Shown: positions 43,126 to 52,839 of the stretch, piece after piece | Position numbering within the stretch: position 1 is the first letter of the stretch | How the letters are laid out: every line of letters starts with the position of its first letter | Assembly (NCBI RefSeq): GCF_900111685.1 | Contig: NZ_FOHX01000022.1 | Coordinates: 124,001 to 188,000, forward strand | Direction of reading: 5' to 3' | DNA: 64,000 nucleotides | Origin: Nonomuraea wenchangensis | GTDB lineage: Bacteria; Actinomycetota; Actinomycetes; Streptosporangiales; Streptosporangiaceae | Notes under the pieces: generated by a model | Told to the model about the DNA's origin: nothing | What the model saw: the letters and a program-made list of their open reading frames with translations, nothing else | Database searches by the model: none | Position numbers and translations under genes: made by a program

Positions 43126-45336
43126 TCAGCTCTCCGCGCGGCAGACGGTGTTCCTGGGCGGGACGCGGAGGTCGATGAAGTAGCGGTTGGCGTACGCGAT
43201 CGTGCACGGGTCACCCGAGTGGTACAGCCCGTGCCCATGCCCCTCGAAGCGGATCGTGCCCGATCCCGGCACCCGGAGGGCGAGGTCGGCGGTGTCCGCG
43301 TAGTCGGTCCACGTTCCCGCGCCGACGAACGGCGGCAGCCGGTCCACGGGAAGCGGAGCGGTGAGGGTGCGTACCGGTTCCGGCCAGCCCACACAGCCCA
43401 GCGGGTGCCACAGCTCGTTGCCGGACAGGTGCGGCGCGATCCGGTCGCCCAGGGCTCGCAGGCGGCGGTACTCCGCGTAGTCGCGATAGCCGATCCCGTC
43501 CAGGCAATGGGTCATGTTCATCCCGACGAACGAGGGTGGCTTCAGGCTGCCCAGCGTTCCCGCCTTGACGTAGTCGGAGAATCCGGTGGCGTCCCCCTTT
43601 TCTGCCCGCCTGATCGCCTGGGCCAGCTCCTTCCACCGTGCGCGGTCGGCGCCGGGCGTGACGAGGTCCGGCATGGCGGCCACGGCGATGTCGAAGCCGC
43701 TGTAGGCGACTCCCTTCTCGGCCGGCACGGGGGAGCGGTCGGCGGCGGAGCGGAGGTCGTTCCACACCGTGCCGACGTCGCGTCCGTGCAGCGCGCAGGC
43801 GGAGTCGTTCGCGCACCACTGGCCGAAGCGGGTGAACTGCGCTTCCATGAGGGCGTAGCGCGCCCGGTCCTCCTCGCTCTTGTCCCGGAGCGTATTGACG
43901 GCGCCGTCCAGGTACATCGCCCGTACCCGGCCGGGGAAGAGCGTGGCGTAGGCGAGCCCGGGAACGCCGCCGTAGGAGGTCGCCATGAAGGTGAACTGCG
44001 GCTCGCCCATCGCCGTACGGATCGCCTCGATGTCGCGCGCGAAAGAGACGGAGTCGAGGTGACCGAACAGCTCAGGGTCGACGGCGCGACAGCGCTCGGC
44101 GGCCGCCCGGTTCGTACGGGCCAGCGCGGCCCACTCGCGCTCATCGCCGGGCGGGGTGATCCACGGGCCGGTGCTGAGGCAGTCCTGGTCGAGGACGCCC
44201 AGCTCGATGCCGTTGCGCGGCAGGAGGCTGACGACGTCGAAACGGTCCCGGATCTGGGCGAAGCTGCCCGCGCGCCGTTCGAGGTCCTGCACTCCGGACC
44301 CGCCGGGCCCGCCGGGGATGGAGAACAGCACGCCGATGCGGTGGCGCCTGCCGGTGTGGGGGAGCATCGCGAGGGGGAGCGTGATCGTACGGCCCTGGGG
44401 GTCGGCCCAGTCGACGGGTACGCGGATCTCGCCGCAGAGCAGCTTGTCACAGGGCTTCCACGTCAAGGTGGACTCGGGAACGGCGGCGGCGGATGCGGGC
44501 ACGGCGCCCACCAGGAGGATCGTGGCGGCCGAACCGGCGAGCAGCGGCCGGAGGCGGCGCCCGCGCAGCGCGATGGCGACCACCGCGGCGGCCAAGGCGG
44601 CCACGGGGTACGCGGCCAGCAAGGAGCCCGCGGCGAGCGGGGTGAGCAGGCCGTCGGCCGCGATCTGGCCGGGCAGCGCCCCGACGAGGTGCGCGCCGAT
44701 CCGGTCGCCGAGCGGACGCGGCAGGGTCTGCGCGGCGAACGGCAGGATCAGCAGCAGGACGATCAGCGTGACCAGCGTGCCCGCCGTGGAACGGATCGCC
44801 GTGCCGAGTCCCAGCCCCATGAGCGCGACCAGCGGCATCGAGGCGCCGGTGATCAGCAGCCCGGCCAGGACGCCAGGCTCGGACAGGGAGGCGCCGAGCG
44901 TCTGCCCGTTCAGCAGCACCGTGCCCGCTCTGGCGCCGAGGACCGCCGTGGTGGCGGCGTACATGCCGAAGACCAGCACCTGCCCCGCGACCAGGGTCAC
45001 GGCCACCAGGACCGGGATCTTCGCGAGGAGGAAGGTACGGCGGGCCGGGACGGCCGTCAGGCTCGTGCTGATGTGGCCCGTGCCGTACTCGGTGGTGATG
45101 GACAGCGCGCCGAGCGCGCCCGTCACGAGGTGGGCGAAGGGCAGGCCGGCGCCCAGCCCGTCGCGCAGGCTGTCGAAGCGGCGCAGGTCCGCGCCCTGCT
45201 GGGCGTCGAAACCGCGCGCGACCAGGAAGGCCACGCCCGCGCTGAGGACCACCGCGATCAGTGCGGAGGTCAGCAGGTAGAGGTTGGAGCGGAGCGTTCT
45301 GAACTTCAGCCACTCCGCCGCGATCGCGTCCTTCAT
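43126..45336 (-). CDS. ABC-2 permease fused to a TAP-like alpha/beta hydrolase (736 aa)
   Basis: The ATG at 45336 overlaps the ATPase stop (ATGA). Residues 1-270 are an ABC-2 permease with about six helices (KFRTLRSNLYLLTSALIAVV at the start, ITTEYGTGHISTSL near 80). Next comes a further hydrophobic stretch ending VGAVPASAAA, which looks like a signal peptide or last helix. Residues about 295-736 are a complete hydrolase of the secreted tripeptidyl-aminopeptidase (S33) type, with FSIPGGPGGSG as oxyanion loop, the nucleophile serine in ATSYGGVPG, a TAP-C-like CVGWPEPVRTL segment and the histidine in EGHGHGLY. The two parts are normally separate genes. Here no stop separates them, so the hydrolase would be tethered to the outer face of the exporter, or released by signal peptidase. 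Confidence 0.88.
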   Translation of the reverse strand: MKDAIAAEWLKFRTLRSNLYLLTSALIAVVLSAGVAFLVARGFDAQQGADLRRFDSLRDGLGAGLPFAHLVTGALGALSITTEYGTGHISTSLTAVPARRTFLLAKIPVLVAVTLVAGQVLVFGMYAATTAVLGARAGTVLLNGQTLGASLSEPGVLAGLLITGASMPLVALMGLGLGTAIRSTAGTLVTLIVLLLILPFAAQTLPRPLGDRIGAHLVGALPGQIAADGLLTPLAAGSLLAAYPVAALAAAVVAIALRGRRLRPLLAGSAATILLVGAVPASAAAVPESTLTWKPCDKLLCGEIRVPVDWADPQGRTITLPLAMLPHTGRRHRIGVLFSIPGGPGGSGVQDLERRAGSFAQIRDRFDVVSLLPRNGIELGVLDQDCLSTGPWITPPGDEREWAALARTNRAAAERCRAVDPELFGHLDSVSFARDIEAIRTAMGEPQFTFMATSYGGVPGLAYATLFPGRVRAMYLDGAVNTLRDKSEEDRARYALMEAQFTRFGQWCANDSACALHGRDVGTVWNDLRSAADRSPVPAEKGVAYSGFDIAVAAMPDLVTPGADRARWKELAQAIRRAEKGDATGFSDYVKAGTLGSLKPPSFVGMNMTHCLDGIGYRDYAEYRRLRALGDRIAPHLSGNELWHPLGCVGWPEPVRTLTAPLPVDRLPPFVGAGTWTDYADTADLALRVPGSGTIRFEGHGHGLYHSGDPCTIAYANRYFIDLRVPPRNTVCRAES

Positions 45337-46226
45337 CGCGCCACGTACTCCCTGCTGTCGCCGGTCAGCTCCATGTACGCCTCCTCCAGAGAGGCTTCGC
45401 GCGGCGTGAGCTCGTACAGCGCGATGCCGTGGGCGAAGGCCAGCTCGCCGATGCGCCTGGCCGAGAGCCCGGTCACCGCCAGCCCGTCCTCCGCCCGGAC
45501 GACGGCCCCGCCGGCCCGCAGAACCGTCGCCAGCGCCGCCGGGTCGGCGGCGTGGACGAGCACGTCGCGCCGGTGCCGCTCGGCGAGGGCCGCCATGGCC
45601 GTGTCGGCGATCAGGCGGCCGCGCCCCACCACCACGACGTGGTCGGCGGTCACGGCCATCTCGGCCATCAGGTGGCTGGAGACGAGCACCGCCCGGCCCT
45701 CCGCGGCCAGCGCGCGCATCAGCTCGCGGATCCACCGCACGCCCTCCGGGTCCAGTCCGTTGACCGGCTCGTCGAACATCAGCGCCTCCGGGTCGCCCAG
45801 CAGCGCCACCGCGATCCCGAGCCGCTGCTTCATGCCCAGGGAGAACCGCGCGATCCGCCTGCCCGCCGCCGGCGTCAGCCCCACCCGGTCGATCACCTCG
45901 TCCACCCGGGCCGGGCCGATGCCGTTGCTGCGCGCCACGCACGCCACGTGCGCCCGCGCGGTACGGCCCCCGTGGACGGCTCCGGCGTCCAGCAGCGCGC
46001 CGAGCGTCAGCAGCGGGCGTTCGAGCGAGGCGTAGGGCCGCCCGGCGACCAGGGCGGTGCCGGCCTGCGGGGCTTCCAGGCCGAGGACGGCCCGCATCGT
46101 GGTGGACTTACCGGCGCCATTGGGTCCGAGGAAACCGGTCACCTGGCCCGGTTTGGCGGCGAAGGTGAGCGCGTCCACCGCGGTGGCGTCGCCGTACCTG
46201 ACGGTGAGGTCGTTGACTTCGATCAC
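45333..46226 (-). CDS. ABC transporter ATP-binding protein
   Basis: The GTG at 46226 begins the standard VIEVNDLTVRYGD strand. A longer frame to 46292 is not needed. Motifs: Walker A FLGPNGAGKSTT, signature FSLGMKQRLG, Walker B ALMFDEPVNGLDPEG and the switch histidine in LVSSHLMAEM. It is an ABC-2 exporter ATPase of the DrrA/NatA kind with a roughly 80-residue C-terminal extension. It couples to the permease-hydrolase fusion by a 4-bp overlap and diverges from the histidine kinase gene, which probably regulates it. Confidence 0.95.
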   Translation of the reverse strand: MIEVNDLTVRYGDATAVDALTFAAKPGQVTGFLGPNGAGKSTTMRAVLGLEAPQAGTALVAGRPYASLERPLLTLGALLDAGAVHGGRTARAHVACVARSNGIGPARVDEVIDRVGLTPAAGRRIARFSLGMKQRLGIAVALLGDPEALMFDEPVNGLDPEGVRWIRELMRALAAEGRAVLVSSHLMAEMAVTADHVVVVGRGRLIADTAMAALAERHRRDVLVHAADPAALATVLRAGGAVVRAEDGLAVTGLSARRIGELAFAHGIALYELTPREASLEEAYMELTGDSREYVAR

Positions 46227-46333
46227 GCGATCCAGCCTCGCCGCGGGTGTCCGCGCCCTCCATCCGCCCACGCCCAGCACCTGAGGTGGCATTTCCCGCC
46301 CTCGAAGGTAGGGCTGGGCCTACCGTGTGACCG

Positions 46334-47410
46334 GTGATCGGCAGGCAGACTGGCGGGGTGAGCAGAGTCAGGAGAGGGCTGATCGCGGCGGCCGGGGTGC
46401 CGCTGAACGCGATCACGGGTGTGGCCGTGGTCCTCGCCTGGGTGCCGGCCGTCCGCGCGGCCCTCGTCTCGCTGCAGCGCGCGTGGGCGGGAGCGGCGCT
46501 GGGCCGGGCCGTCCCCGCGCGTGAGCCCGGCCCGCGCGTGCCGGCCTGGCTGGCGATCAACGCCGTCGTCGGCCCGGCCCTCCTGATGGCGGTGGCCGCC
46601 GTGGTCAACACCGTGGGCGTCATCTTCTCCTTGGAGCCCGCTGTCAACGGCCCGGACGTGACCTTCACGCTCAGCCTGGCCCTGCTCACCCTCTCGGCGC
46701 TCGCCCTGGTCACCGCCGCGCTCATGGGACTGGCCGAGGCCCGGCTAGCCGAACTGCTCCTCGGCGGCGGTGGCCCGCTGGCCCGGCGGGTACGGGAGCT
46801 GACCGCCTCCAGGGCCGCCGCCGTCGACGCGCGGGCGGCCGAACTGCGCCGGATCGAGCGCGACCTGCACGACGGCGCCCAGGCCAGGCTCATCGCCGTA
46901 CGGATGAGCCTCGGCCTGGCCAGGAGCGCCGACGACCCTGAGCAGGCCCGCGAGCTGATCGAGGAGGCCTGGGAGTCGGCCGGACAGGCCCTCACCGACC
47001 TGCGCGATCTGGTGCGCGGCATCCACCCGCCCGTGCTCGCCGACCGCGGCCTGGCGGGCGCGATCGAGGCGGCCACCCTGACCTGTCCCGTCCCGGTCGC
47101 CACGGACCTCGTCCTGACCGGCCGCCCCGAGCCGCCGGTCGAGTCCGCGCTCTACTTCGCCGCGGCCGAGGCCCTGTCCAACGTCGCCAAGCACAGCCGG
47201 GCCACCCGTGCGTGGGTACGCCTGCGCCGCACCGGTGACGGCCTCCGCCTGGTCGTCGGCGACGACGGGCACGGCGGCGCGGATCCGGCGGCGGGCACCG
47301 GCCTGCGCGGGATCGCCGAACGCCTGTCCGCCTTCGACGGGACGCTGACCGTACAGAGCCCGCCGGGCGGACCGACCACTCTCACCATGGAGCTGCCGTG
47401 CGCGTTGTGA
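46334..47410 (+). CDS. NarL-type sensor histidine kinase
   Basis: The GTG at 46334 starts a 358-aa protein with about four membrane helices (residues 15-40, 75-95, 105-135), a HisKA_3 dimerisation domain with ELRRIERDLHDGAQARLIAV (phospho-acceptor His in RDLHDG) and a compact HATPase domain (AEALSNVAKHSRA, then GDDGHGGA and GTGLRGIAERL). It lies in the membrane and is paired with the response regulator overlapping its 3' end. The signal is unknown. The neighbouring ABC exporter is the likely target, as in LiaSR/DesKR-like modules. Confidence 0.95.
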   Translation: MIGRQTGGVSRVRRGLIAAAGVPLNAITGVAVVLAWVPAVRAALVSLQRAWAGAALGRAVPAREPGPRVPAWLAINAVVGPALLMAVAAVVNTVGVIFSLEPAVNGPDVTFTLSLALLTLSALALVTAALMGLAEARLAELLLGGGGPLARRVRELTASRAAAVDARAAELRRIERDLHDGAQARLIAVRMSLGLARSADDPEQARELIEEAWESAGQALTDLRDLVRGIHPPVLADRGLAGAIEAATLTCPVPVATDLVLTGRPEPPVESALYFAAAEALSNVAKHSRATRAWVRLRRTGDGLRLVVGDDGHGGADPAAGTGLRGIAERLSAFDGTLTVQSPPGGPTTLTMELPCAL

Positions 47411-48069
47411 TCGCCGAGGACCTCGCCCTGCTCCGCGACGGCCTGATCCGGCTGCTGTCGGCGCACGGCTTCGAGGTCGTCGAGGCGGTGGACAACGGCC
47501 CCATGCTCCTGACGGCTCTGGTGGAGCGGACCCCCGACGTGGCCGTCATCGACGTACGGCTGCCGCCCACCTTCACCGACGAGGGCCTGCGCACCGCCCT
47601 GGAGGCCCGGCGCCGCCGGCCGGGGCTCCCGGTGCTGATCCTGTCGCAGTACGTCGAGCAGCTCTACGCCCGCGAGCTCCTGTCGGACCGGTCGGGCGGC
47701 ATCGGATACCTCCTGAAGGACCGCATCGGCGATGTGGCGGAGTTCGTCGAGTCGGTGCGCAGGGTCGCCGGCGGCGGCACCGCCATGGACACGGAGGTGA
47801 TCTCCCAGCTCCTGACCCGCCGGTCGAGGGACGAGCCCCTGGCGAAGCTGACCGTCAGGGAGCGCGAGGTCCTCGCCCTGATGGCGGAGGGCCTGTCCAA
47901 CCTGGCAATAGCGAACCGCTTCGGGGTCACGGACAAGGCGATCGGCAAGCACACCAACAACATCTTCGCCAAGCTCGGCCTCCCGCCCTCCGACGACCAC
48001 AACCGCCGCGTCATGGCCGTCCTCGCCTACCTCCAGGCGGGCCCCGGCTCGTGGGTTGATCATCTGTAG
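47398..48069 (+). CDS. NarL/FixJ-family response regulator
   Basis: The GTG at 47398 overlaps the kinase by 13 bases. The 223-aa protein has a receiver domain with IAEDLALLRDG, phospho-acceptor Asp52 in AVIDVRLPP and a conserved lysine in YLLKDR, then a LuxR-type helix-turn-helix (LTVREREVLALMAEGLSNLA, KHTNNIFAKLGL). It is the cognate partner of the kinase at 46334 and should control the divergent exporter operon and possibly itself. Confidence 0.96.
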   Translation: MRVVIAEDLALLRDGLIRLLSAHGFEVVEAVDNGPMLLTALVERTPDVAVIDVRLPPTFTDEGLRTALEARRRRPGLPVLILSQYVEQLYARELLSDRSGGIGYLLKDRIGDVAEFVESVRRVAGGGTAMDTEVISQLLTRRSRDEPLAKLTVREREVLALMAEGLSNLAIANRFGVTDKAIGKHTNNIFAKLGLPPSDDHNRRVMAVLAYLQAGPGSWVDHL

Positions 48070-48072
48070 GCT

Positions 48073-48465
48073 GTGCGCGTGCAGAGCAACACCGGACCGC
48101 CGCGCGCATCAGGGGCCTCCCGTCTGCCGCAGAGGTTCGCCTGGGGCGCGTTCGCGCTGTTTTTGGCGGCGTTCGCCGTCTTCGAGAGTCAGAAGTACGG
48201 CCTGTCGACCACGGCCGCCGCGCTGGCCTTCTTCGTCCTGCCCGACCTGGTACGGCTGGCCGGGGCCCGCCCCGCGGGCCCGCTCCACCAGGTCGTGAAC
48301 CGGGTGTGGATCCCGCTCGCGGTGCTGGTGGGCTATACCGTCGGCCCGATCGTGTGGCCGCCGCTCTTCACGGCCGGCCTTGGATGGCTCACCCGGATCG
48401 CCCTCGACCGCACGCTGGGGCGCCGCGCACAGGCCCAGCCCGACCGCCAGGATTCCGCGTTCTGA
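48073..48465 (+). CDS. small membrane protein, 130 aa
   Basis: A GTG at 48073 (or 48079) lies four bases after the response regulator stop, so it is likely part of that operon. Three to four hydrophobic segments (FAWGAFALFLAAFAVF, TTAAALAFFVLPDLVRLAG, VWIPLAVLVGYTVGPIVW, FTAGLGWLTRIALDRTLG) make it an integral membrane protein like the small DUF4260 proteins of bacteria, which have no assigned activity. Both ends are polar. Confidence 0.8.
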   Translation: MRVQSNTGPPRASGASRLPQRFAWGAFALFLAAFAVFESQKYGLSTTAAALAFFVLPDLVRLAGARPAGPLHQVVNRVWIPLAVLVGYTVGPIVWPPLFTAGLGWLTRIALDRTLGRRAQAQPDRQDSAF

Positions 48466-48469
48466 CCAG

Positions 48470-48589
48470 CGTCCGTAGTAACGCATCAGCGCCTGGGCGA
48501 CGGCGGCCCCGGACTCGGCGAAGGCGCGGGCGGTGGCCGGCTCCGGTGACGAGGGCGACCTGACCGGTGAAGTCGTAGACGGGATTCAT
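48470..48589 (-). pseudogene. N-terminal fragment of a short-chain dehydrogenase
   Basis: Minus-strand sequence starts MNPVYDFTGQVALVTGAG, the opening of an SDR with its cofactor motif. A small deletion then removes the end of the glycine-rich loop, and ATARAFAESGAAV continues in another frame. The remaining 200 residues are absent. The rest of 48590-48720 shows only the leader of the CHAT gene. Confidence 0.7.
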
Positions 48590-48720
48590 GGCGTGGTGCC
48601 TCGGTACGGCGATCCTGGTGCTCGACGCGAGGACCTTGACCTGGAGCGGCCCCAGCCGCGCTCACCGTTGTCCGCCGCGCGCCGGCTTGCCACAATGGCG
48701 ATGACCCGCAGGGAGGCGCC

Positions 48721-51700
48721 ATGGCCGGGGACGGTGCGAGTCAGGCCATCTCGCGCGGCGACGCCCTGCTGGAGCAGGGCGATCTCGACGGGGCCGAAGC
48801 CGCCTATCACCGGGCTCTGGCCGCCGATCCGGGTTCGGCCGAGGCGCTCTACAGCCTGGGCTGTGTCGCCTCACATCGCGGCGACCATGCTGCCGGCCTC
48901 GACTGGGCCCGGCGAGCCATCGCGCTGGATCCGGCGCACCGCGGCGCCCGGGCTCTGGCCGGCAACGCGCTGCTGGGTCTCGAACGCCACGCCGAGGCGT
49001 TGGAGCACCTGCAGGCGGTCCACGAGGACCCGCCGGGCGGCGTTCACGTCCAGATGGCTCTCTGTCACGAGGGCATGGGGGATCTGGAACGTGCCGAGCT
49101 GGAGTTACGCGCCGTCCTGGAGCGGGACGTCACCTACCGGACTCGCCACCTCCCCATCGCCATGTACGACCAGTCGCCCTTCTGGGCCGACCTGCACGCC
49201 CATCTGGCCCGCGTGCTGCGCCGGCGCGGCGCTGACGAGGAGGCCCGGCTTCACTACCACCTGGCCAAACGCATCGATCCGACCGTCGAGCTCGATCCCG
49301 GCTATCTGGAGGTCATGCGGCGGGAGGACCTGGAAGACCATCCGATCGACCGGCACAGGGAACAGCACTGGCTGGACGAGCTCGACCTGAGCGGCCTGGG
49401 TGAGCTGGCGGAGCCGGTCCGCAGGCTCCTGGGCCTGGCGCATTCGGCCGACGCCGGCGAGCTGACCGCCGCGGTGGCCGCTCTCGGCGAGTCCGAACGA
49501 ACCGACCTGGTGGATCCGGTCGTCGCGCTGATCAGGGCCAGGCAGGAGGCCGGTGACTTCTTGCTCTCGGCCAGGCTCCGTGCGGTGGGTGACCTGCTGG
49601 TGGGAGAGGACGGAAGCGAACTGTTCACGGCGGTGATCTCCAGCGGGTGGCGAAGGCTCCTGGAGGCGGCCGAGCGGCTGCACGGCCAGGAGTGGGACGA
49701 GGAGCAGGCACTGGCCGCCGCGGCGGCGGACGCTCCGGTGGGCGCACCAGACCTGCTGCTCGCCCTGGTGCGCCGGTTCGTCGCCGTCGATCCCGTGACC
49801 GGGCTCCCGCTCGCCCGGGTAGTGGCGGCGGCGCTTGGCGCGTACGAGCTGACGCCCGACGCGCTGGCCGCCCTGCTGACCACCGCCGAGGCCTGGCGGG
49901 ACAGCGGCGACCTGATCGCCGCGGAGCGGACGGCCGTCATCGTGGCCGAAGAGGCCGAGCCGGGCGAGACCTTGCTGTCCGCCCTGGACCTGCTCAGCCG
50001 CGTCCAGCACGAACGCGGGCACGAGCACCGCGCCGTGGCCACCCTGCAACGCTATGTCGAGGAAGCCGACCGTTCCGGCGACCTGGACAGGCGTGTGCGC
50101 GGCCGCTACAACCTCGCGGTGAGCCTGAGTGCGACCGGGCAGCGCGAGCTCGCTCGTGAGGTCGCCGCCGAGGGGGCCGCGATGGCCGCACCCGGCTGGG
50201 CGGAGGCCGACTTCGACCGGCTCCTGGCCTGGATCGCCGGCACGCCGGCCGGGGTTGGCGACGCGTCCGAGGCACTGTGGGACAGCGCCATGGCCCTCGT
50301 CGACGAGGGCAGGAACGACGAGGCCCGCGAGACTCTGACGGAGCTGCTCCAATCGCTGCCCGCTCACCGGGTGCGGGAACGCGCCGCCGTCCGGCTCCAG
50401 CTCGCCCGCCTGCACGACCGGCACGAGCCGGCCGAAGCGGACCTGCGGCTCGCGCTGGCCGAGGCGATCCGCGTTGACGATCCGCAGCTTGAGCTCGCCG
50501 TCCGGCAGTCGTTGAGCGAGCTGCTCCTCGACGTCGATCCCGACGCGGCTGTGCATCATCACGGCCGGGTCGTACGGCTGCGGACCCAGCTGGCGGGGGA
50601 ACCGAGCCCTGCCGGGAGCGCGCTGCGGGAGGCGGCGGACCCGGAGGCGGCCCTGGCCCGCATGATCGCCGAGCTGGAGACGATGAGCTCCCCGGGTGTG
50701 CGGCGGCGGGCCGCGGTGACCGCCGGAACGGCCGCCGTCGACCTGAACCGCCCGGAGCTCGCCGAGGCACCCCTCCGCCTGGCGATCGAGCTGGCCTCGG
50801 GCGGCGACTGGGCGGACGCCGACGACGAGCTGGCCGCCAGGATCGCCCTGGGCACGGCCTGCCGTTGGACGGGCCGCTATGACGAGGCGATCGTGCAGTA
50901 CGAGGCAGCCCTGCGGGTGGCCGAGCGCTTCGGGGAAGAACTCCAGATCGCCGACATATCCGGCAGGCTTGGGATCGCCCTGCGCTACGCGGACCGGCTG
51001 GACGAGGCGGTAGCGGCCTACGAGCGCGCCGGCGACCTGCTGCGACGGTACGACCGTGCGCCGGGCCTCGCGATGAACCAGATGAACCTGGCCTCAGCGC
51101 TCTTCCTGCTGGGCCGCCGCGCTCAGGCGATGGCGATGGCGGCCGACGCGCTGGGGGAGTTCGAGCTGCTGGGTGAGCGGGAGTGGGCGCTGCGCACGCT
51201 GACACTGCTCGCCACGCACATCAGCTCGGCCGACGAGCTGCCGCCCAGGATCGCCCAGGCCCTGCGGGAGGGGGCCGCCCAGTCGTCGGATCCGCTGCTG
51301 CTCGGCTGGAGCTGGAGTGACCGGGCGCGCCGGCTGCTGGACGAGGGAGACATCGCCGGCGTGGAGCACGCCATGGGACAGGCGATCGAGGTCCACCGTG
51401 GCCGCGACCGCTACAACGAGGCGATGGCCCTGCTCAACCGCGCAAGCCTGCTCGGCCCTCACCTGCCGGAGGTGGCGCTCGCCGACGCCCGTGCCGCGCT
51501 GGAGATCGCCCGATCCCTCGGCCAGGAGACGCTCGCCGCCGACGCCGAGAGCGAGCTGCTCCGTCTGGCCCTGGCCCGCCGCGACGCCTCCTCCGTCGAG
51601 AAGCACCTCGGCTCGCTGACCACCCGCTGGACCCGCCTGCGGCGGAGCCTGCGCAGCGACCGCGACCGGGTGTCCTTGGCCGCCGAGGCGGCCGGCCTGA

Positions 51701-52839
51701 CCAAGGCGGCCGCCGCGTACTACCTCGACGAGCAGGAGTTCAGCCGCGCCGCGCAGGCTCTCGACCAGTCGCGGGCGCTTGCTCTGGGCGATCTGCTGGC
51801 CACCCGCCTTGCGGACGACGTCCCACCGTCTCGGGCGAGAGCGTTGCTCGGGGAGCTGCCTGTCCCCACTCTCGCCGTCTCCCTCGACCACCTCGGCGAC
51901 CGGCTCGTGCTGGGCCTCCTTCGCGCCGGCGACCCGGCTCCCCGTTTCGTGGACAGCCCGCTCGGCCCGGCCGAGGTGACCCGGCTCCTCGCCGACTTCG
52001 ACCAGGAACTGGTCGAGTACGGCGGGCACGGCGCGCAGACCTGGCCGCCAAGGCTGCGGCAACTGCTGCGTCCCGCGCTGGAGGAGCTCGCATCCGGCGA
52101 GCAGGTGCTCTTCATGGCCGAGGGCGATCTCCAGCGGCTCCCGCTGCACGCCGTACTCGAAGGGGCTCCTGCCTTCTACGCGCCCAGCTTCACCACCCTC
52201 GCCCTGGCCAGGGCCCGCCCGCCCCACGCCTCCGCCGTCCCGCTGGTGACGGTGGGCGTCGCCTTCCCGGACGAGGCCAGGGCGGTGGCACTGACCTTCG
52301 AAGGCGGCAGGTGCGTGTCCGGCCGGCACTTGAGCAAGGAGGACGTACGCGAGTCCGTGGCGGCGGCGGCCATCGTGCATTTCGCCTGTCACGGTTACTT
52401 CGACACCCAGAACTTCACCGATTCCGGCTTGTTGCTGCGAGTCACGCAGGATCCGGTGCGCGAGGAGATCCTCTCCCTGCGCGATCTGGCCGACTGGCGG
52501 CTGCACGCCGACCTGGTCGTGCTCAGCGCCTGCGAGACAGGGCTGGGCCAGGTGGTGCCCAGTGACTTCCTCGGGCTCAGCCGGGGGATGCTGGCGGCGG
52601 GGGCCAGGGCCGTGCTGGCCACTTTGTGGCCGGTCGACGACACCCGCACCCAGGCGATCATCCTCGACCTCTACCGTCAGATGGAGCGGCAGCGCCGCGA
52701 GCGCGGCCGCGTCGACGTGGCCGCGGCGCTCGCGACGGCTCAGGCCCGGGCGCGCGAGAGTCTCCCGCTCTACGACTGGGCGGGCTTCAAACTGATCGGC
52801 TGGCCCTTGCTCGACCTTGCCAAGGAAGGCGCCCCATGA
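48721..52839 (+). CDS. TPR-repeat CHAT-domain protease (1372 aa)
   Basis: AGGGAGG a few bases upstream supports the ATG. Residues about 5-210 are TPR repeats (GDALLEQGDLDGAEAAYHRA, then similar units). About 210-640 is a helical region of weaker repeats, and about 700-1010 holds further TPR units (GRYDEAIVQYEAALRVAERF). The last 300 residues are a CHAT caspase-like domain with the catalytic pair His1224 in VHFACHGYFD and Cys1271 in VVLSACETGLG, followed by GLSRGMLAAGARAVLATLW. Both catalytic residues are intact. CHAT-TPR proteases act as effector or regulatory proteases in conflict systems, cleaving a partner once the repeats sense a trigger. It begins the operon that continues with 52836-53507 and faces the trypsin-STAND operon. 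Confidence 0.93.
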   Translation: MAGDGASQAISRGDALLEQGDLDGAEAAYHRALAADPGSAEALYSLGCVASHRGDHAAGLDWARRAIALDPAHRGARALAGNALLGLERHAEALEHLQAVHEDPPGGVHVQMALCHEGMGDLERAELELRAVLERDVTYRTRHLPIAMYDQSPFWADLHAHLARVLRRRGADEEARLHYHLAKRIDPTVELDPGYLEVMRREDLEDHPIDRHREQHWLDELDLSGLGELAEPVRRLLGLAHSADAGELTAAVAALGESERTDLVDPVVALIRARQEAGDFLLSARLRAVGDLLVGEDGSELFTAVISSGWRRLLEAAERLHGQEWDEEQALAAAAADAPVGAPDLLLALVRRFVAVDPVTGLPLARVVAAALGAYELTPDALAALLTTAEAWRDSGDLIAAERTAVIVAEEAEPGETLLSALDLLSRVQHERGHEHRAVATLQRYVEEADRSGDLDRRVRGRYNLAVSLSATGQRELAREVAAEGAAMAAPGWAEADFDRLLAWIAGTPAGVGDASEALWDSAMALVDEGRNDEARETLTELLQSLPAHRVRERAAVRLQLARLHDRHEPAEADLRLALAEAIRVDDPQLELAVRQSLSELLLDVDPDAAVHHHGRVVRLRTQLAGEPSPAGSALREAADPEAALARMIAELETMSSPGVRRRAAVTAGTAAVDLNRPELAEAPLRLAIELASGGDWADADDELAARIALGTACRWTGRYDEAIVQYEAALRVAERFGEELQIADISGRLGIALRYADRLDEAVAAYERAGDLLRRYDRAPGLAMNQMNLASALFLLGRRAQAMAMAADALGEFELLGEREWALRTLTLLATHISSADELPPRIAQALREGAAQSSDPLLLGWSWSDRARRLLDEGDIAGVEHAMGQAIEVHRGRDRYNEAMALLNRASLLGPHLPEVALADARAALEIARSLGQETLAADAESELLRLALARRDASSVEKHLGSLTTRWTRLRRSLRSDRDRVSLAAEAAGLTKAAAAYYLDEQEFSRAAQALDQSRALALGDLLATRLADDVPPSRARALLGELPVPTLAVSLDHLGDRLVLGLLRAGDPAPRFVDSPLGPAEVTRLLADFDQELVEYGGHGAQTWPPRLRQLLRPALEELASGEQVLFMAEGDLQRLPLHAVLEGAPAFYAPSFTTLALARARPPHASAVPLVTVGVAFPDEARAVALTFEGGRCVSGRHLSKEDVRESVAAAAIVHFACHGYFDTQNFTDSGLLLRVTQDPVREEILSLRDLADWRLHADLVVLSACETGLGQVVPSDFLGLSRGMLAAGARAVLATLWPVDDTRTQAIILDLYRQMERQRRERGRVDVAAALATAQARARESLPLYDWAGFKLIGWPLLDLAKEGAP

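Noticed and set aside
43219..46035. A 938-codon plus-strand frame opposite the ABC fusion gene
   Set aside because: Same reason. The minus strand shows Walker, permease and hydrolase motifs, while the plus frame shows none.
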